From: Protea cynaroides
Lineage: Eukaryota; Streptophyta; Magnoliopsida; Proteales; Proteaceae
Direction of reading: 5' to 3'
Length of the DNA stretch: 64,000 bases
Assembly (NCBI GenBank): GCA_028583415.1
Contig: CM053275.1
Span: 9,487,208-9,551,207 of the forward strand
Shown piece after piece: positions 34,135 through 44,756 of the stretch (position 1 is the stretch's first letter; every line of letters starts with the position of its first letter). Both the position numbers and the translations under genes were made by a program. The notes below the pieces were generated by a model, which saw only the letters and a program-made list of their open reading frames with translations, was not told the origin of the DNA and made no database searches.

Positions 34135-35175
34135 TTTAAAACAGGCGTCAAGGCAGTGGTTCATTAAATTTGCCAATGCTTTAGTTCACATGGGTTTTAC
34201 CCAGTCCAAAGCTGATATCTCATTATTCACATATACATCAAATGATATTTTTAATGTGATCTTGGTTTATGTGGACGACATTATATTGACTGGGTCTAAT
34301 CCAACACATATAAAAAATGTCAAGGCCCAATTACAAAACCATTTCCACCTCAAAGATCTTGGTCAGCTTACATATTTTTTGGGCATTGAAATGGCCAGTA
34401 CTCCAACTGGAATTCTTCTTACACAGCAAAAATACACACTGGACATCATTTCAGATTCTGGGCTACTTGGTTCCAAGCCCAGTCCAACTCCAATGGATTA
34501 GAACTTGAAGTTAACTATAATTGATGGGCCTTTATTACCTGATCCAAGTTTATACTGTAGACTGATGGGCCGTCTTATTTACCTTTCTATCACAAGACCA
34601 GATATCTGCTACAGTGTAAATTTACTTAGTCAATTTATGGTTGCAACAAGACAACCCCACTTACAGGTGGCTCACAGATTAGTGCGATATTTGAAAGGGT
34701 CTCTTGGACTAGCCTCCAAATGAACAAAAGCATTGATCCAGTTCTTTCTGCTTTCTTTTACTCCGACTGGGCCAGTTGCCCATTTACTCGACGCTCAACC
34801 ACCAGGTATATTTGTTTCTTTGGAAGCAGTCTGATCTCATGGAAGACAAAGAAAAAAACTATTGTTTCTAGATATTCTGCAGAAGCTGAATATAGAGCAT
34901 TGAACCATACCTCTTGTGAACTTGTTTGGCTATGGACTTTATTGATGGACCTAGGCATTTCACATCCTTTTCCCATGAGCATATATTGTGATAATCAGGC
35001 TGCCCTACGCATTGCGGCCAATCTAGTCTTCTACGAACAAACAAAACACATCGAGATCGATTGCCATTTTATTCGTGAAAAGATTCAAAGAGGATTGATA
35101 CTTACTTTTCACATTCCAACGAGATTTCAAAAGGCCGATCTTCTGACTAAAGCTTTGGGAATCCATCAATGTTAA
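34135..35175 (+). pseudogene. Copia element H1, RT to RNase H (degenerate)
   Basis: Continues the reverse transcriptase cut by element F: GLKQASRQWF, then VILVYVDDIILTG with the catalytic YVDD, HLKDLGQLTYFLGIE, GRLIYLSITRPDI and LVRYLKGS. RNase H follows with FYSDWASCP..RRSTTRY, ISWKTKKK, SRYSAEAEYRAL, YCDNQAALRIA, HIEIDCHFIREKI and ADLLTKALG, ending in TAA at 35173. Stops at 34499 and 34721 and a frameshift near 34715 break it. A related copy at 59787-60743 lacks 85 bp of this part. Confidence 0.85.
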
Positions 35176-35249
35176 TAATATAGAAAAGACACATTTCTTC
35201 AGCAAGCTCTTTCATTTCTAACAATAGTTTTAGTATTTAAGGGGAGAGA

Positions 35250-35341
35250 TGTTAAGATAATATGATCAAAAGGCACAAACACCCGGTGAAATAACTGGTT
35301 GTATCAATCGGTTGTAAACACTCAAAGCCATTTTGAATTAA
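35250..35341 (+). mobile_element. Start of 3' LTR of H1
   Basis: TGTTAAGATAATATG follows a clear polypurine tract (AAGGGGAGAGA, 35239-35249). The LTR is cut by element E. It resumes at 39988 after the TSD TTAAT, but its right end cannot be recognised. Confidence 0.7.
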
Positions 35342-35770
35342 GTTAGACTTTTTACAGTTCACAGGGTTTCTTCCTAAACCCTAATATCCATACAGAGATC
35401 TAGAATACAATGATGTTCAATGTAAACAATAATAATAGAGACATACCTGAGAGTAGAAGATTGAATTCCGCCGATAATCTCCAAGAATGGTGTTGGAGCT
35501 TTGATCATGGTCTTCCACAGCTTGTAGAGGTTCCACGTCTTTCTCACTGTTCGTGGGTACAGAGAGAGGAAAACAACTATGGCTGCAGGGACTCATGACC
35601 TAGTATATATAATACTATCACAAACCCTAATCAGTCCCACACTGTAATAGGGATTGCCTATCTCTTTATCTTGTAACGAACCAGACCGAACTGGTCTAAC
35701 CTAGTGACATAGACTCCCACTGATCAATGGGCCTAGTAATTAATTAAGCCCACATATATATATTCCAACA
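35342..35770 (-). mobile_element. 3' LTR of element E
   Basis: Begins GTTAGACTTTTTACAG (the initial T is lost) and ends TATATTCCAACA on the plus strand. It is 429 bp and matches 39553-39982 and 60911-61340. Confidence 0.85.
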
Positions 35771-36104
35771 TTCCCCCACTTGGGCTAGATTAATTACAAT
35801 GCCACCATTGAATAGTGTGGCCATGGAATCCATTCACTCAATAAATCGTCACCTACTTTGATCCCCCTATTAAGCCTGACAATGTCGAGCAACAGCGGAA
35901 AATACTCCAACACAAATGGTGTATTACCTTCCATCAGCCACATACAAAAGCCTACTTAACAGCATGAATCGCCGTGAGATAATGAGTCCTCTTTGATCGA
36001 ATTACCTTCGATCGAGTTACCTTAAACTTTTATATTTGATATTATCCTTTCATGGCAAACCGCCTTTAACTTGGATTAATATCTCACTTTGACACACCGT
36101 CATA

Positions 36105-36345
36105 GTTTATTTGGCTGAATACCGCCCTTAATCTTTGGCTGAATACCGTCTTTTATCCTGGTTGAATACCACCTTTTACATTTGGCTGAATACCGCCTTG
36201 TTTGACCTTTTATATTTGGCTGAATACTGCCTTGTTGATCTTTTATATTTGGCTGAATAATGCCTTGTTTGATCTTTGGCTAAATATTGCCTGGTGTCCG
36301 GCTAAATACTGCCCATTTTATCTTTGACTAAACACGTCTGAATCA
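36105..36345 (-). repeat. GGCTGAATACCGCC imperfect repeats in E
   Basis: About nine copies of TTTGGCTGAATACCGCCTT-like words, 15-35 bp apart, lie in the non-coding 3' part of E where pol would be in an autonomous element. The copies have drifted (GGCTAAATATTGCC, GACTAAACACG). Confidence 0.8.
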
Positions 36346-36772
36346 TGAATCAGATCACCAACAATACAAACAACCATAGCACCAGATATGAATGAAAACT
36401 CCCACTGATTAAGCACATCAAAATAATTTGTGACTACCGTATCATTCATAAGTCACTAAAGACTTCTATTAGTGAATCATCATTTGTCTTTGAAGATCTT
36501 AAAATCACCCAAATATTCAATCACTATTATAAATTCAGATTTTAACACACAAAAAACATTTATTGCATAAAGATGCCTTAAGATAAAATAAAATCTTATT
36601 TGAATAAAATTGAATAGAATCATGTCTTATTAATACTTAAACTAGAAACAAACTCTCCTTTTTAGAGAAAACAAAAACTGAAGATTGAAAATATCAAATT
36701 GAATTCAAATAACTTCTAACTATTAATGTATCTGACTCCTAACTAGACTTATATTTCATGAAGATGAAACTT

Positions 36773-37662
36773 TCATTCTTTTTGTGCATCATCTTCCTTA
36801 GACTTTTCAGAATCCTTTTTCTTCTCCAGCCAACGCTTTCTGCTCTTGCAATCCCTTTTCATATGTCCTCTCTTTTGACACCAAAAACATTTGATGTCGC
36901 TCAGGTCTTTTTCTTCATGCTGCTCTTTATCATTTGTTTCTTTGTTGTAGGGTTTGTTTGCTTTATCAGAAAATATTTTCCTCTTTTGTGACGTCTAAAT
37001 CCTTGTTGTCTAGTGCCCTTGTCAGAGTTGTTCTTGTAGAACGTAGCATTAATGGATTCGATAGTTCCCTTTTTGTCACTTTCTTCATCTTCAGTACAAG
37101 CAGCAATCAATTCATCTAGAGTCCGCTTTGTTCTAGAAGTTCTATATGCTACTTTGATATGCTTGTATTCATTAGGTAAAGATTTCATTGCCAAATATAC
37201 CAAATGATCCTTATCAACAGCATGTCCTATTTCTCTGAGTTTTTCAGCTATACCAGCAAGTCCTACAAGGTGATCTGTAACATTACCTTTTACATCATAA
37301 ACAGTGGTAGACAGTTTTGCCATTAGGGTGCCCATCTGAGCTTTCTCAGTTTCCTCATATCTTGCTTTAATGCCTTTCAGTAAACTTTTGGCTGTTTCCT
37401 TTCCCTCAATTCCATCTAATATAGAGTCAAGGACAAATCGCCTAATCATTAGCAAACATTTCTTGTTGGCATTTTTCCATTTCTCCATGTATTGTTTTTC
37501 TTCTGGGGTACTAGAATATGTGAGTTCAGCAGGCTTATCCTCCATGATACCCATATCAAGGTCTAGCATACCTAAAGATATTTCTAGATCCTTAATCCAT
37601 TGTTTGTAATTAGTTCCAGTAAGAACAGGAATACTAACCAAACTGCTTGCATTAATAGACAT
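36773..37662 (-). pseudogene. Gag of element E, one frameshift
   Basis: Copia-type Gag starting at the internal ATG at 37660-37662 (MSINASSLVSIPVL), chosen because the next part, TGTNYKQWIKDLEISLGM, is the usual Gag N-terminus. It continues with VTDHLVGLAGIAEKLREIGH and MKSLPNEYKHIKV, typical of the UBN2 Gag domain. A frameshift near 36985 separates this from the CCHC knuckle CFWCQKRGHMKRDC (around 36860), a Lys-rich tail and a stop at 36773. About 296 residues would be produced without the shift. Gag packages element RNA; such elements depend on pol from a relative. No partner for it is recognised in this window. Confidence 0.75.
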
Positions 37663-37739
37663 CCTGAGATTAAAAGATAATGCATAATTATTGTGCAGTG
37701 TAGTAAATAAAACAATCACCCACACTCACAAACCAACTG

Positions 37740-38450
37740 TGCTAATATTTACACAACATACAAGCAAATAACCCTTTTCCGGGAGTCAACCAAAATACAA
37801 ATTCATCCTTTGGGACAAATATGCACTTGATTTCCCCTGTGTTTGTGCAATAATAGATAATTAATAGAAATTCATACATACAATTTTCTTGCACCATCAA
37901 TGTCAAAATATACATGCAAGTAAATTTTATTTCCCAGAGTTGACCAACTACACATTCTCCTTTGGGATAAACATGCAGTGGTCTCCTCAGTATCCGTGCA
38001 GTGACTGCGAAAGAATAGTGATTCAAAAATCCCACCACCTTTGGGTTAATGAGACCCTTGAAGTCAAAATCCTTCTACTTATGTGCATGTACATACATTT
38101 AAAAGGCTTGGTAGTGCCACCTTTGGGTTAACACTTCCGGTCTAGCTACTCTTGCAGTTGTGAAATTCTTGATGTATTTATAAATGCTCTCCTTGAATTT
38201 GAGAGCATCCTGAAGAGACAAGGTTTACCACTTTGGTGGGTTCCACCAGATCCCAACATGATACTCACAAACTCTCACAATAACTGTGTTTGGTAATGCC
38301 ACCCTTGGGTGAACAGTCCCTTACTTTGAAGCATTGATAAATACATAGTCTTGAGTTTGAAGACATCATAATGAAATAAGGTGTGCCACTTTGGTGGGTT
38401 CCATCGAATTCCACCATGATATCACCAAACTCTCTTTGCAGCAAAATGGG
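37740..38450 (-). repeat. Imperfect duplicated leader segments in E
   Basis: Phrases recur at about 130-190 bp, such as CTTTGGGA(C/T)AAA(T/C)ATGCA (near 37808 and 37960), GGTA(G/A)TGCCACC(T)TTGGGT (38108, 38292) and CCACTTTGGTGGGTTCCA (38228, 38387). No protein is evident. It lies between the 5' LTR and gag. Confidence 0.55.
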
Positions 38451-38589
38451 ATTTTAAAACAACATGAATGTCACAATTATATTTCAAATATAAAGCTAAA
38501 CATTTATTGAAAACATGCACAATAGTTCATCAAGATATATGGTACAAATAATTTGAAAATCCTGTAAAATGACAATAAACCAAGTCCCA

Positions 38590-39250
38590 AATGACACTTT
38601 CTGCCCAAAATCACATTTTATTGGGCCCCAAAATTAGCCAAATTATATACCACACTGAAGATCTCGACGAGATGAATCCAACGCAAAAAACCGCACCTCA
38701 ATCGGAGGTCGGACGCGCTCACACGAGCCCAAAGAAGATTCAGCCCCTTTTTTTTTTTTTTTTTTTTTTTTTTTGTTCTCTGGAACCGGTTCGGTCCGGA
38801 TCGGTTCGGTTCGGTTCTGATCTGGTCGGATCGGTCGAACCCGACCGAATATATATTAAACCTTTTTTTTTTTTTTGTAATTCCTTCAAACCGAACCACT
38901 TTGGTCTGGCATAGTTGAACCGGAGAGTTGGTTTTCCGAGCCAACCACCGGGTCACAATTGAACCGACCCCGGTCCAAAATTATGGGTTAACCGGGTCAA
39001 AACCCGGGTTTTTCGGGTCAAAATTGCCGGGTTTGCGGGTCAGATTCCGGGTCAAGTTAATGGGTCATTGGGTCGGTAAACACGGGTCATTGACCGGGTT
39101 CGCGGGCCGTTGACTAGGCCGGGTCAAAACACTGTCAGGTTCTCCCCAGAACGAGTCGACTCGGTCTGTAGTTTGAATAACCCGTTAGGGTTTACCGAGT
39201 TGACCCGGCGATGACCGGGTCAGCTGCCATTTTTTTTTTTTTTTTTTTTT
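38590..39250. repeat. GGTTCGG / GGGTCA-rich block with poly-T runs in E leader
   Basis: Poly-T runs at about 38748-38775, 38863-38876 and 39231-39250 surround CGGTTCGG and CCGGGTCA words. This is low-complexity, GC-rich sequence. No gene is seen. Confidence 0.6.
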
Positions 39251-39537
39251 ATAAAACCCTAACCGGCGCGTGGCCTTCACGCTCTTTTTCCACCGGCGCG
39301 TGGAGGAGCGTCAGGTCGCCGCCGGCGATTTTCTTTATACCGACGGCTTCGTCTTTCAAAGAACTACAAGGTTGTATGGTTGGATTTATTTTTCACCAGT
39401 CCGAAAAAAATTTTTAAGGTTCGAAACCTAGACAGGTCTGTCCGAAGAATTGAGAAGAAAAATTTCTCCCACTTTCAGTCCACTCTTTCATACAGTCTCT
39501 ACAATCATTAACCATCGATTCTAGGTCTGTATGGAAT

Positions 39538-39550
39538 GGCTCTGATACCA
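39538..39550 (-). other. Primer-binding site of element E
   Basis: TGGTATCAGAGCC on the minus strand lies two bases inside the 5' LTR. It matches the site used with initiator methionine tRNA. Confidence 0.8.
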
Positions 39551-39552
39551 AT

Positions 39553-39982
39553 TGTTAGACTTTTTACAGTTCACAGGGTTTCTTCCTAAACCCTAATATC
39601 CATACAGAGATCTAGAATACAATGATGTTCAATGTAAACAATAATAATAGAGACATACCTGAGAGTAGAAGATTGATTTTCGTCGATAATCTCCAAGAAT
39701 GGTGTTGGAGCTTTGATCACGGTCTTCCACATCCTGTAGAGGTTCCACGTCTTTCTCACTGTTTGTGGGTACAGAGAGAGGAAAACAACTATGGCTGCGG
39801 GGACTCATGACCTAGTATATATAATACTGTCACAAACCCTAATCAGTCCCACACTGTAATAGGGATTGCCTATCTCTTTATCTTGTGACGAACCAGACCG
39901 AACTGGTCTAACCTAGTGACATAGACTCCCACTGATCAATGGGCCTAGTAATTAATTAAGCCCACATATATATATTCCAACA
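39553..39982 (-). mobile_element. 5' LTR of element E (430 bp)
   Basis: TGTTAGACTTTT to ATTCCAACA on the plus strand, with the primer site on its left and TSD TTAAT on its right. Confidence 0.9.
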
Positions 39983-40140
39983 TTAATCACTCAAGATTTT
40001 CAGAAAAAAAAAAACCACTCTATTAAGATTTACGAGAATTAATATCATCAATTCTACCTCTCGCTTTCCTTTTTTCTCTTGAAGTTTTATTTCTATATAT
40101 CTAATGAATGAAAGCCATATCCTTCCGTTGAAGGTTTATT

Positions 40141-40141
<1 letters not shown>

Positions 40142-40186
<45 letters not shown>
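40142..40186 (+). repeat. (GA)n microsatellite
   Basis: About 21 GA units just downstream of Cys-rich gene 1. Copy 2 has a short imperfect GA run at the same place (48214). Confidence 0.95.
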
Positions 40187-40187
<1 letters not shown>

Positions 40188-40232
40188 CACAGACGCCGTC
40201 TTATTTCTATGTATCTCATGAAGTTTTGTGGC

Positions 40233-40856
40233 TCATGTACCACAAGAGTTACAGTTGCAAGATATGGGAACGAGGGCACAGACGTGATGGAGCTTATCAG
40301 GAAGTCCTTCTTTTGTCACATTAGAGCATTTTAAGCCATAGCAGCAGGAGGGCCTGTCAGCACAGGTTCTGGGATGTCCACTTGCCTTGCAGCACCTGCA
40401 CGGCTTGCATGTCTGAATCGGTCCCTGCTTTTGTCCTGGTCCCCCTCCATTGTCACTGCCATTGAAGTAAATCTGATACTTCATCGGCTCCATCGGTACA
40501 AATAATTCTCCTTCTACTTTTTCTCCGGTCGGTATCGACGCATTGTTATGAGAACCTGCATGTGAGTGTTTTGTCAATCCATCTGTATATCATTCCAAAT
40601 TAGGATCCAAGTAGAATATGAAACCCAATTTAATACAAACATGAACAGCTACAGAATTGAAAAGCTAACGAGAAAGAGAAGTTAGGAATTTCAGACCCAT
40701 TAATCTATTTACATATGTTATAAGCATGCAGATGATCAGGGAGATTGACATACCTGGAATATTAGTAGCAGTAGTAGTACTACAGACATAGGCGACCCAG
40801 AGAAAAAGTAGAGTTACTACTTTTCTTGCGTTCTGATTGATTGTCATTCCGTCCAT
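40233..40856 (-). CDS. Cys-rich secreted protein gene 1 (two exons, 141 aa)
   Basis: Exon 1 is 40754-40856 and exon 2 is 40233-40555. The 198-bp intron has CCAG/GTATGTC and ATGCAG/GTTC sites and phase 1. The protein has an N-terminal hydrophobic segment (about residues 13-30, VVTLLFLWVAYV) likely to be a signal peptide. A 50-residue spacer follows, then a C-terminal domain with 12 cysteines from residue 84: CKPCRCC, a single C, SCCYGLKC, and CALVPISCNCNSC. This C-x2-C-x-CC...CC-x4-C...C-x6-C-x-C-x2-C pattern resembles plant proteins of the DUF7866 type (from memory, moderate confidence), whose function is unknown. Secretion and disulfide folding are inferred. The same exon plan in gene 3 supports the model. 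Confidence 0.75.
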
Positions 40857-40869
40857 CCTACATACATTT

Positions 40870-40983
<114 letters not shown>

Positions 40984-41248
40984 CGGAGAGAGCTAAGCAT
41001 TGAAACTCAAAATCTTTCTAAAAAAAAGGAGTTAATATTATCTATTTTTGTCGAGTTCAGTTCATCTGGACACACATGTATTTTTTTTTTCACAGAACCA
41101 TGCATGTCAGTTATTACTGAAAATTTTTCTTAAAAAAATGAGTTAATATCATCTATTTTTGTCGAGTTCAGTAAATCTGGATATAAATGTATTTTTTTTC
41201 ACTGAACCATGCCGGTGAGTTATTCTCATTTACATCCACCTAGTGGAG

Positions 41249-41392
41249 GGAATCGAATCCTCTCCTCCATGGCTCCCCGGCTCCCATCTCATTCAATCGT
41301 TGGAGGGGGTTGGAGTTTGAGCCGGCTCATCCCTCCAACGATTGGATAAGGTGGGAGCCGGGGAGCTGTGGAGGAGAGGATTTGGACGCCCA
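41249..41392. mobile_element. Fold-back MITE (144 bp) with TSD AGTGGAG
   Basis: Nearly complete palindrome: AATCCTCTCCTCCATGGCTC at the left pairs with GGAGGAGAGGATTT and GGAGCCGGGGAGC at the right, around CAATCGTTGGAGGG...CCCTCCAACGATTG. It is flanked by AGTGGAG at 41242-41248 and 41393-41399. The duplicated block at 49970 has the empty site (CTAGCGGAGTGAGG), which confirms the insertion. Confidence 0.8.
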
Positions 41393-41525
41393 AGTGGAGT
41401 GGGGTGAATGTGGGTGGACCTACAGTGGTTTCTGGTTTTCTGGTGAACTGCAGAAGGCCCATTGTGATATTATTTGTTAACGAATAAAAAATATTGTAAG
41501 GCCATGCATAAAGTGTGGTGGAATA

Positions 41526-42536
41526 GATTCATGGGAAAGATCTTAACCGATATAATAAATTACACTCTGCAACTATCCATAACTTAACTCTCTTCTTTGT
41601 TTTAGAAATGTTGAAGAGGGTTTGAGTTAAGGAAAGTTTAGATTGAATCAAGAATTCATCCCATTTAAAAAAATAGGAAAGTTTATAATGAATAGAGATT
41701 CTAGTCGATCCCCACCTTCAAAATAGGAAAGCTTTGAGATTACATAATCTTGTCAAGGGAAAACTATTTTTCTTTAGAAAATGCAAGAAAACATACTAAA
41801 AAAAAAAAAGTAATCATTATTGTCATAAGAGTTTGTTATTTTTCTAAATATCACAAGGCATATATTTTAGAGGGCCAGCCTTGTTGTGACTCGTGAATCT
41901 CTTGCATTGCAAGAGTAACGCTGCGTACATCTTGTTCTTCTCCAGACCCTGTGTACATCGATGTTAGACTTTAAGGTTTCTAGGATATGATAGGTAGATC
42001 AGTCTACACATTACACTGTTAAGGGTTGAGAATGGACTTAACTTCATATGAGAACCAACAATGATTTGAAATCAAAGAGTCTCCAAGGACAAAAAATTTC
42101 CCCTCAAGAGAACTTGGTCATGGGATTGTCTTGCATTGGAAACATCGTTGAGAGCTTGCAAAAGCTTTTAAACAGAATAAAATTCATCTTCTCGATATTA
42201 CTGCCATTATAAAGTCGCCTTTTAGATAAATCCCAATTGAAAGCGACGGAAGATGGAATGGTTCAACAATAATTTAAAGCTATGTTAGATCAATGGAAAA
42301 TTTTGAGCTAATCATAAGTTCATCTCCTCCATGCAAGTGAAAAAAAATGTCAAGGGAGAGGGATTTGTAAAATCTTTAGTCCTCTTCTTCAATCAAACTG
42401 ATAAAACAACAGAAGCAGAGTCTCTATCAGACCTGGATAATTTAGCCATGATTACTACTCCCCTTTGCTTCTCTTTCCAGGAACGAATTCCCTTTTTTTT
42501 TTGTAATGGTTGGGTGTAAATCAAACTTCTCTCTTA
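41526..42536. other. No recognisable gene
   Basis: About 1 kb of AT-rich sequence with only short frames. The 62-residue frame near 42331 has no known motif. It may be diverged intergenic DNA. Confidence 0.5.
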
Positions 42537-42813
42537 GGCTCTCTTTGATTTGTATTACAGGATTAATTATATAATGCATTATGATCTATGTAGTTGTTTG
42601 GTATAATTTATGATACTTATTTATATTTAAAATCAATTAATAAAATCTAAAATCTACAAATAGATTAGAAGGTGTTTATCATTATCATGTATTATTACTT
42701 TTTTATGTCTAGTAGTATTACAGGATTATTATTTATTATTTATAATTTATTTTCATAAACTATTTATTATAAATAACTCATATACATAAATATAAACTAT
42801 ACCAAAGAGAGCC
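42537..42813. mobile_element. MITE with GGCTCTCTTTG termini (277 bp)
   Basis: Terminal inverted repeats are GGCTCTCTTTGATTTGTA and, read in reverse from the right, GGCTCTCTTTGGTATAG. The interior is very AT-rich. TA dinucleotides flank both ends, with TTA on the left and TAG on the right, so a Tourist- or Mariner-like MITE is possible. A related fragment is at 45851. Confidence 0.7.
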
Positions 42814-43031
42814 TAGTTAAAGAGGAGTATCTCTTAAGTTACTAGGTATTCTGCTATATTATGCACTCCCTATAAACAGAGACCACCACCAAATAATAGG
42901 GCTTTTTAGAGAATCAAAGACTCCCTTTATTAAGCTTAGGAATTAGGAAAAACTTAGGTTATTTCACTTCACTTCTCATTCTTAATGTTTATACTTTACT
43001 CTCATTCCCTCTCTCTTCCTTCCCAAATCGA

Positions 43032-43199
43032 ATGGAAGAATGTTCAGCTAGTGCAGTCTATAGGGCACTACTATTTGGGTATTTGGATAGAGATGAAAAA
43101 AGTGATGAAGTAATTTCATATTGGTGGGAGTTAGTTCCACACAGACTACTAAATGGTAAGTATCCTCACTATTCACTTGGTCGTACTTCCATTTTCTAG
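43032..43199 (+). CDS. Short unknown frame, possible first exon
   Basis: A 55-codon frame starting MEECSASAVYRALLFGYLD. It follows a CTATAAACA TATA-like box at about 42870 and a pyrimidine-rich stretch, so a promoter is conceivable. A GTAAGT donor-like site occurs within it after NG (AATG/GTAAGT, near 43156). I do not recognise the protein. It may be a chance frame. The only supports are the TATA-like box and the donor-like site. Confidence 0.2.
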   Translation: MEECSASAVYRALLFGYLDRDEKSDEVISYWWELVPHRLLNGKYPHYSLGRTSIF

Positions 43200-43361
43200 T
43201 TTGAACTTTTGAGAAAGAAACTTTACACACACAAAAAAAAGAAATCATTCGTTAAGAGAGGTAAAGTAAATAAAATGAAAATGTATTTTAAAAAAAATTC
43301 TGATTCTTTTATGCGGAAAAAAAAAATTCAATAGTGAAAATGCTATCCTCAGATTCTTTGA

Positions 43362-43617
43362 GCCTACATTTGGTATGTAATTTTGGAATGCATTCAAGAT
43401 CAAAAACACATTCTAAGATTTCAATAATCGTGTTTGGTATGCATTTTCGTTCTTTGATCACGAAATGTGTTAGAGAATACAGCCCATTATAGAACGTGCT
43501 TTTTTGTGAATTATGCAGTCTAAGCCTTAACTCATTTTCATTTTATTTTAGGAATATACTCTCCATTCTTAAAATGCATTTCTAAATACATTCCAAGAAT
43601 ACATACTAAATGCAGCC
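43362..43617. mobile_element. MITE with GCCTACATTTGG termini (256 bp)
   Basis: The left GCCTACATTTGGTATGTAAT and the reverse of the right end GGCTGCATTTAGTATGTATT are inverted repeats of about 30 bp. Both sides have TGA (43359-43361 and 43618-43620), a 3-bp target duplication. This suggests a Harbinger-like MITE. Confidence 0.65.
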
Positions 43618-43620
43618 TGA

Positions 43621-44151
43621 ATCTCATGAACATAAACCCTCATTATTTTCCATAGCCTAAAACCCTTTGAACAATCACTCAAAGATATTGCAATGGGCCC
43701 ACCACATTGAACCTAATCCAGGGTTTTTAGGTGACTCGGGCCAAACCACACACGATTCGATGTGTGGACCCACATCCAATTCCAACATACACAAATAAAA
43801 ATTAGATTAACAATTTTTTTTTTGTAGGTAATTTTCCTTGGTCTAATGCCAAGAAAAAAATCCGGAAATTCAGATGTGATCATGGCCGAATACTCATAAA
43901 CGGATACAAATAGGATGTGAATCGAATCCAAATTTTTGTTATCTATTTACATCCATGGCCGAACCTTCCTCTCACACCGAACTCACACCTCATGATTCTC
44001 TTTTCCTCATTCTTTGTGACCTTTCAAAACTTTAAGAACCCTCAAGATAATTAGATACTTAATTTTTATTTATTAGATATCTATACGAATTGAATAGCTT
44101 TTGTTCCAGAATATCTATATTCAAATCTGGATACCCCTAAGATATCATGGT
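43621..44151. other. No recognisable gene
   Basis: About 530 bp of AT-rich sequence downstream of gene 2. Nothing is supported here. Confidence 0.5.
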
Positions 44152-44628
44152 TTATGTAGCACAAGAGTTGCAGTTGCAAGACTTGGGAACTAAAGAATAG
44201 GTGCCGAAGGGCTTGTTTGGGAGTTGGCAATCAAGGGCATAGCAGCAGGGCATGTTGGCGCAAATCCTGGGATCTACATTTGGCGCATTGCACTTGCACG
44301 TCTGGCATGTTTGAAACTATATCAGCCTTCGTCCCCATTCCCCTCCATTGCTACTTCCATACGAGTAGATCCGATACTTCATTGACTCCACCAGTACAAA
44401 TAAGCCTTCGCCTCCATTTCCTCCGATCGGTATTGCATCGTTGCAAGAAGATCCTACATGGGTAGGCTGGAATTTCAGATCCATTAATTTATCTATTAAT
44501 GTAGGTGCATGGTGGAGACTAGAGGGGGAGATTGACATACATGAAATAGTAGAGACATGGCCAGCGACCAAGAGAACTAGAAGAGCTACTACTTTTCTTA
44601 CGTTTTGATTGTTCATCAATCTGTCCAT
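44152..44628 (-). pseudogene. Cys-rich secreted protein gene 2, broken
   Basis: Paralogue of genes 1 and 3 with the same plan: exon 1 at 44541-44628 encoding MDRLMNNQNVRKVVALLVLLV (signal-peptide-like) and exon 2 at 44152-44453. The last base of exon 1 is T rather than G, so splicing at the conserved GTATGT would create TGA at the junction. A TAG at 44317-44319 also lies before the Cys domain. Two cysteines are lost (CKCN for CRCC-type, and GTYSLVP for a Cys in that place). The tail PCCYALDCQLPNKPFG and SCNCNSC are the best match here to the DUF7866-like pattern. It is more diverged from genes 1 and 3 than they are from each other. Confidence 0.7.
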
Positions 44629-44694
44629 CTGACATAATATACAGATAGATGGGCTTCTGTCTTCTGGTTTCGTTTCAGTGTATAGTGTGAGTGG

Positions 44695-44753
<59 letters not shown>
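44695..44753 (+). repeat. (TA)n(GA)n microsatellite upstream of gene 2
   Basis: About 10 TA then about 19 GA units, 67 bp upstream of the gene 2 ATG (minus strand). The placement parallels genes 1 and 3. Confidence 0.95.

Positions 44754-44756
<3 letters not shown>

Larger units (their letters stand above)
31027..35834. repeat. Segmental duplication, copy 1
   Basis: 4.8 kb that recurs at 56676-61404 in the same orientation with only about 1-3% visible differences. It spans the N-terminal two thirds of F, the F 5' LTR, the end of H1 and the left LTR of E. Because it crosses the insertion junctions of both F and E, it is a copy of the assembled stack and not of single elements. Confidence 0.9.
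35342..39982 (-). mobile_element. Element E: gag-only copia element with both LTRs
   Basis: LTRs at 35342-35770 and 39553-39982 are nearly identical. The minus-strand primer site TGGTATCAGAGCC is next to the right LTR, and a purine tract (plus CCCCCACTTGGGC) is next to the left LTR. The right TSD is TTAAT at 39983-39987. The left copy has lost two bases here but is intact in the duplicate at 60906-60910. Only a Gag-like frame is present; no protease, integrase or reverse transcriptase is seen in the 3.8-kb interior. This fits the non-autonomous TR-GAG type of element. Confidence 0.8.

Noticed and set aside
38948..39130. GGGTCA/CCGGGTCA words in element E as a further tagged motif cluster
   Set aside because: The core there is GGGTCA and GGTTCGG, without paired TCGACC forms or a nearby TATA box, so it was not counted with the GTCG clusters.
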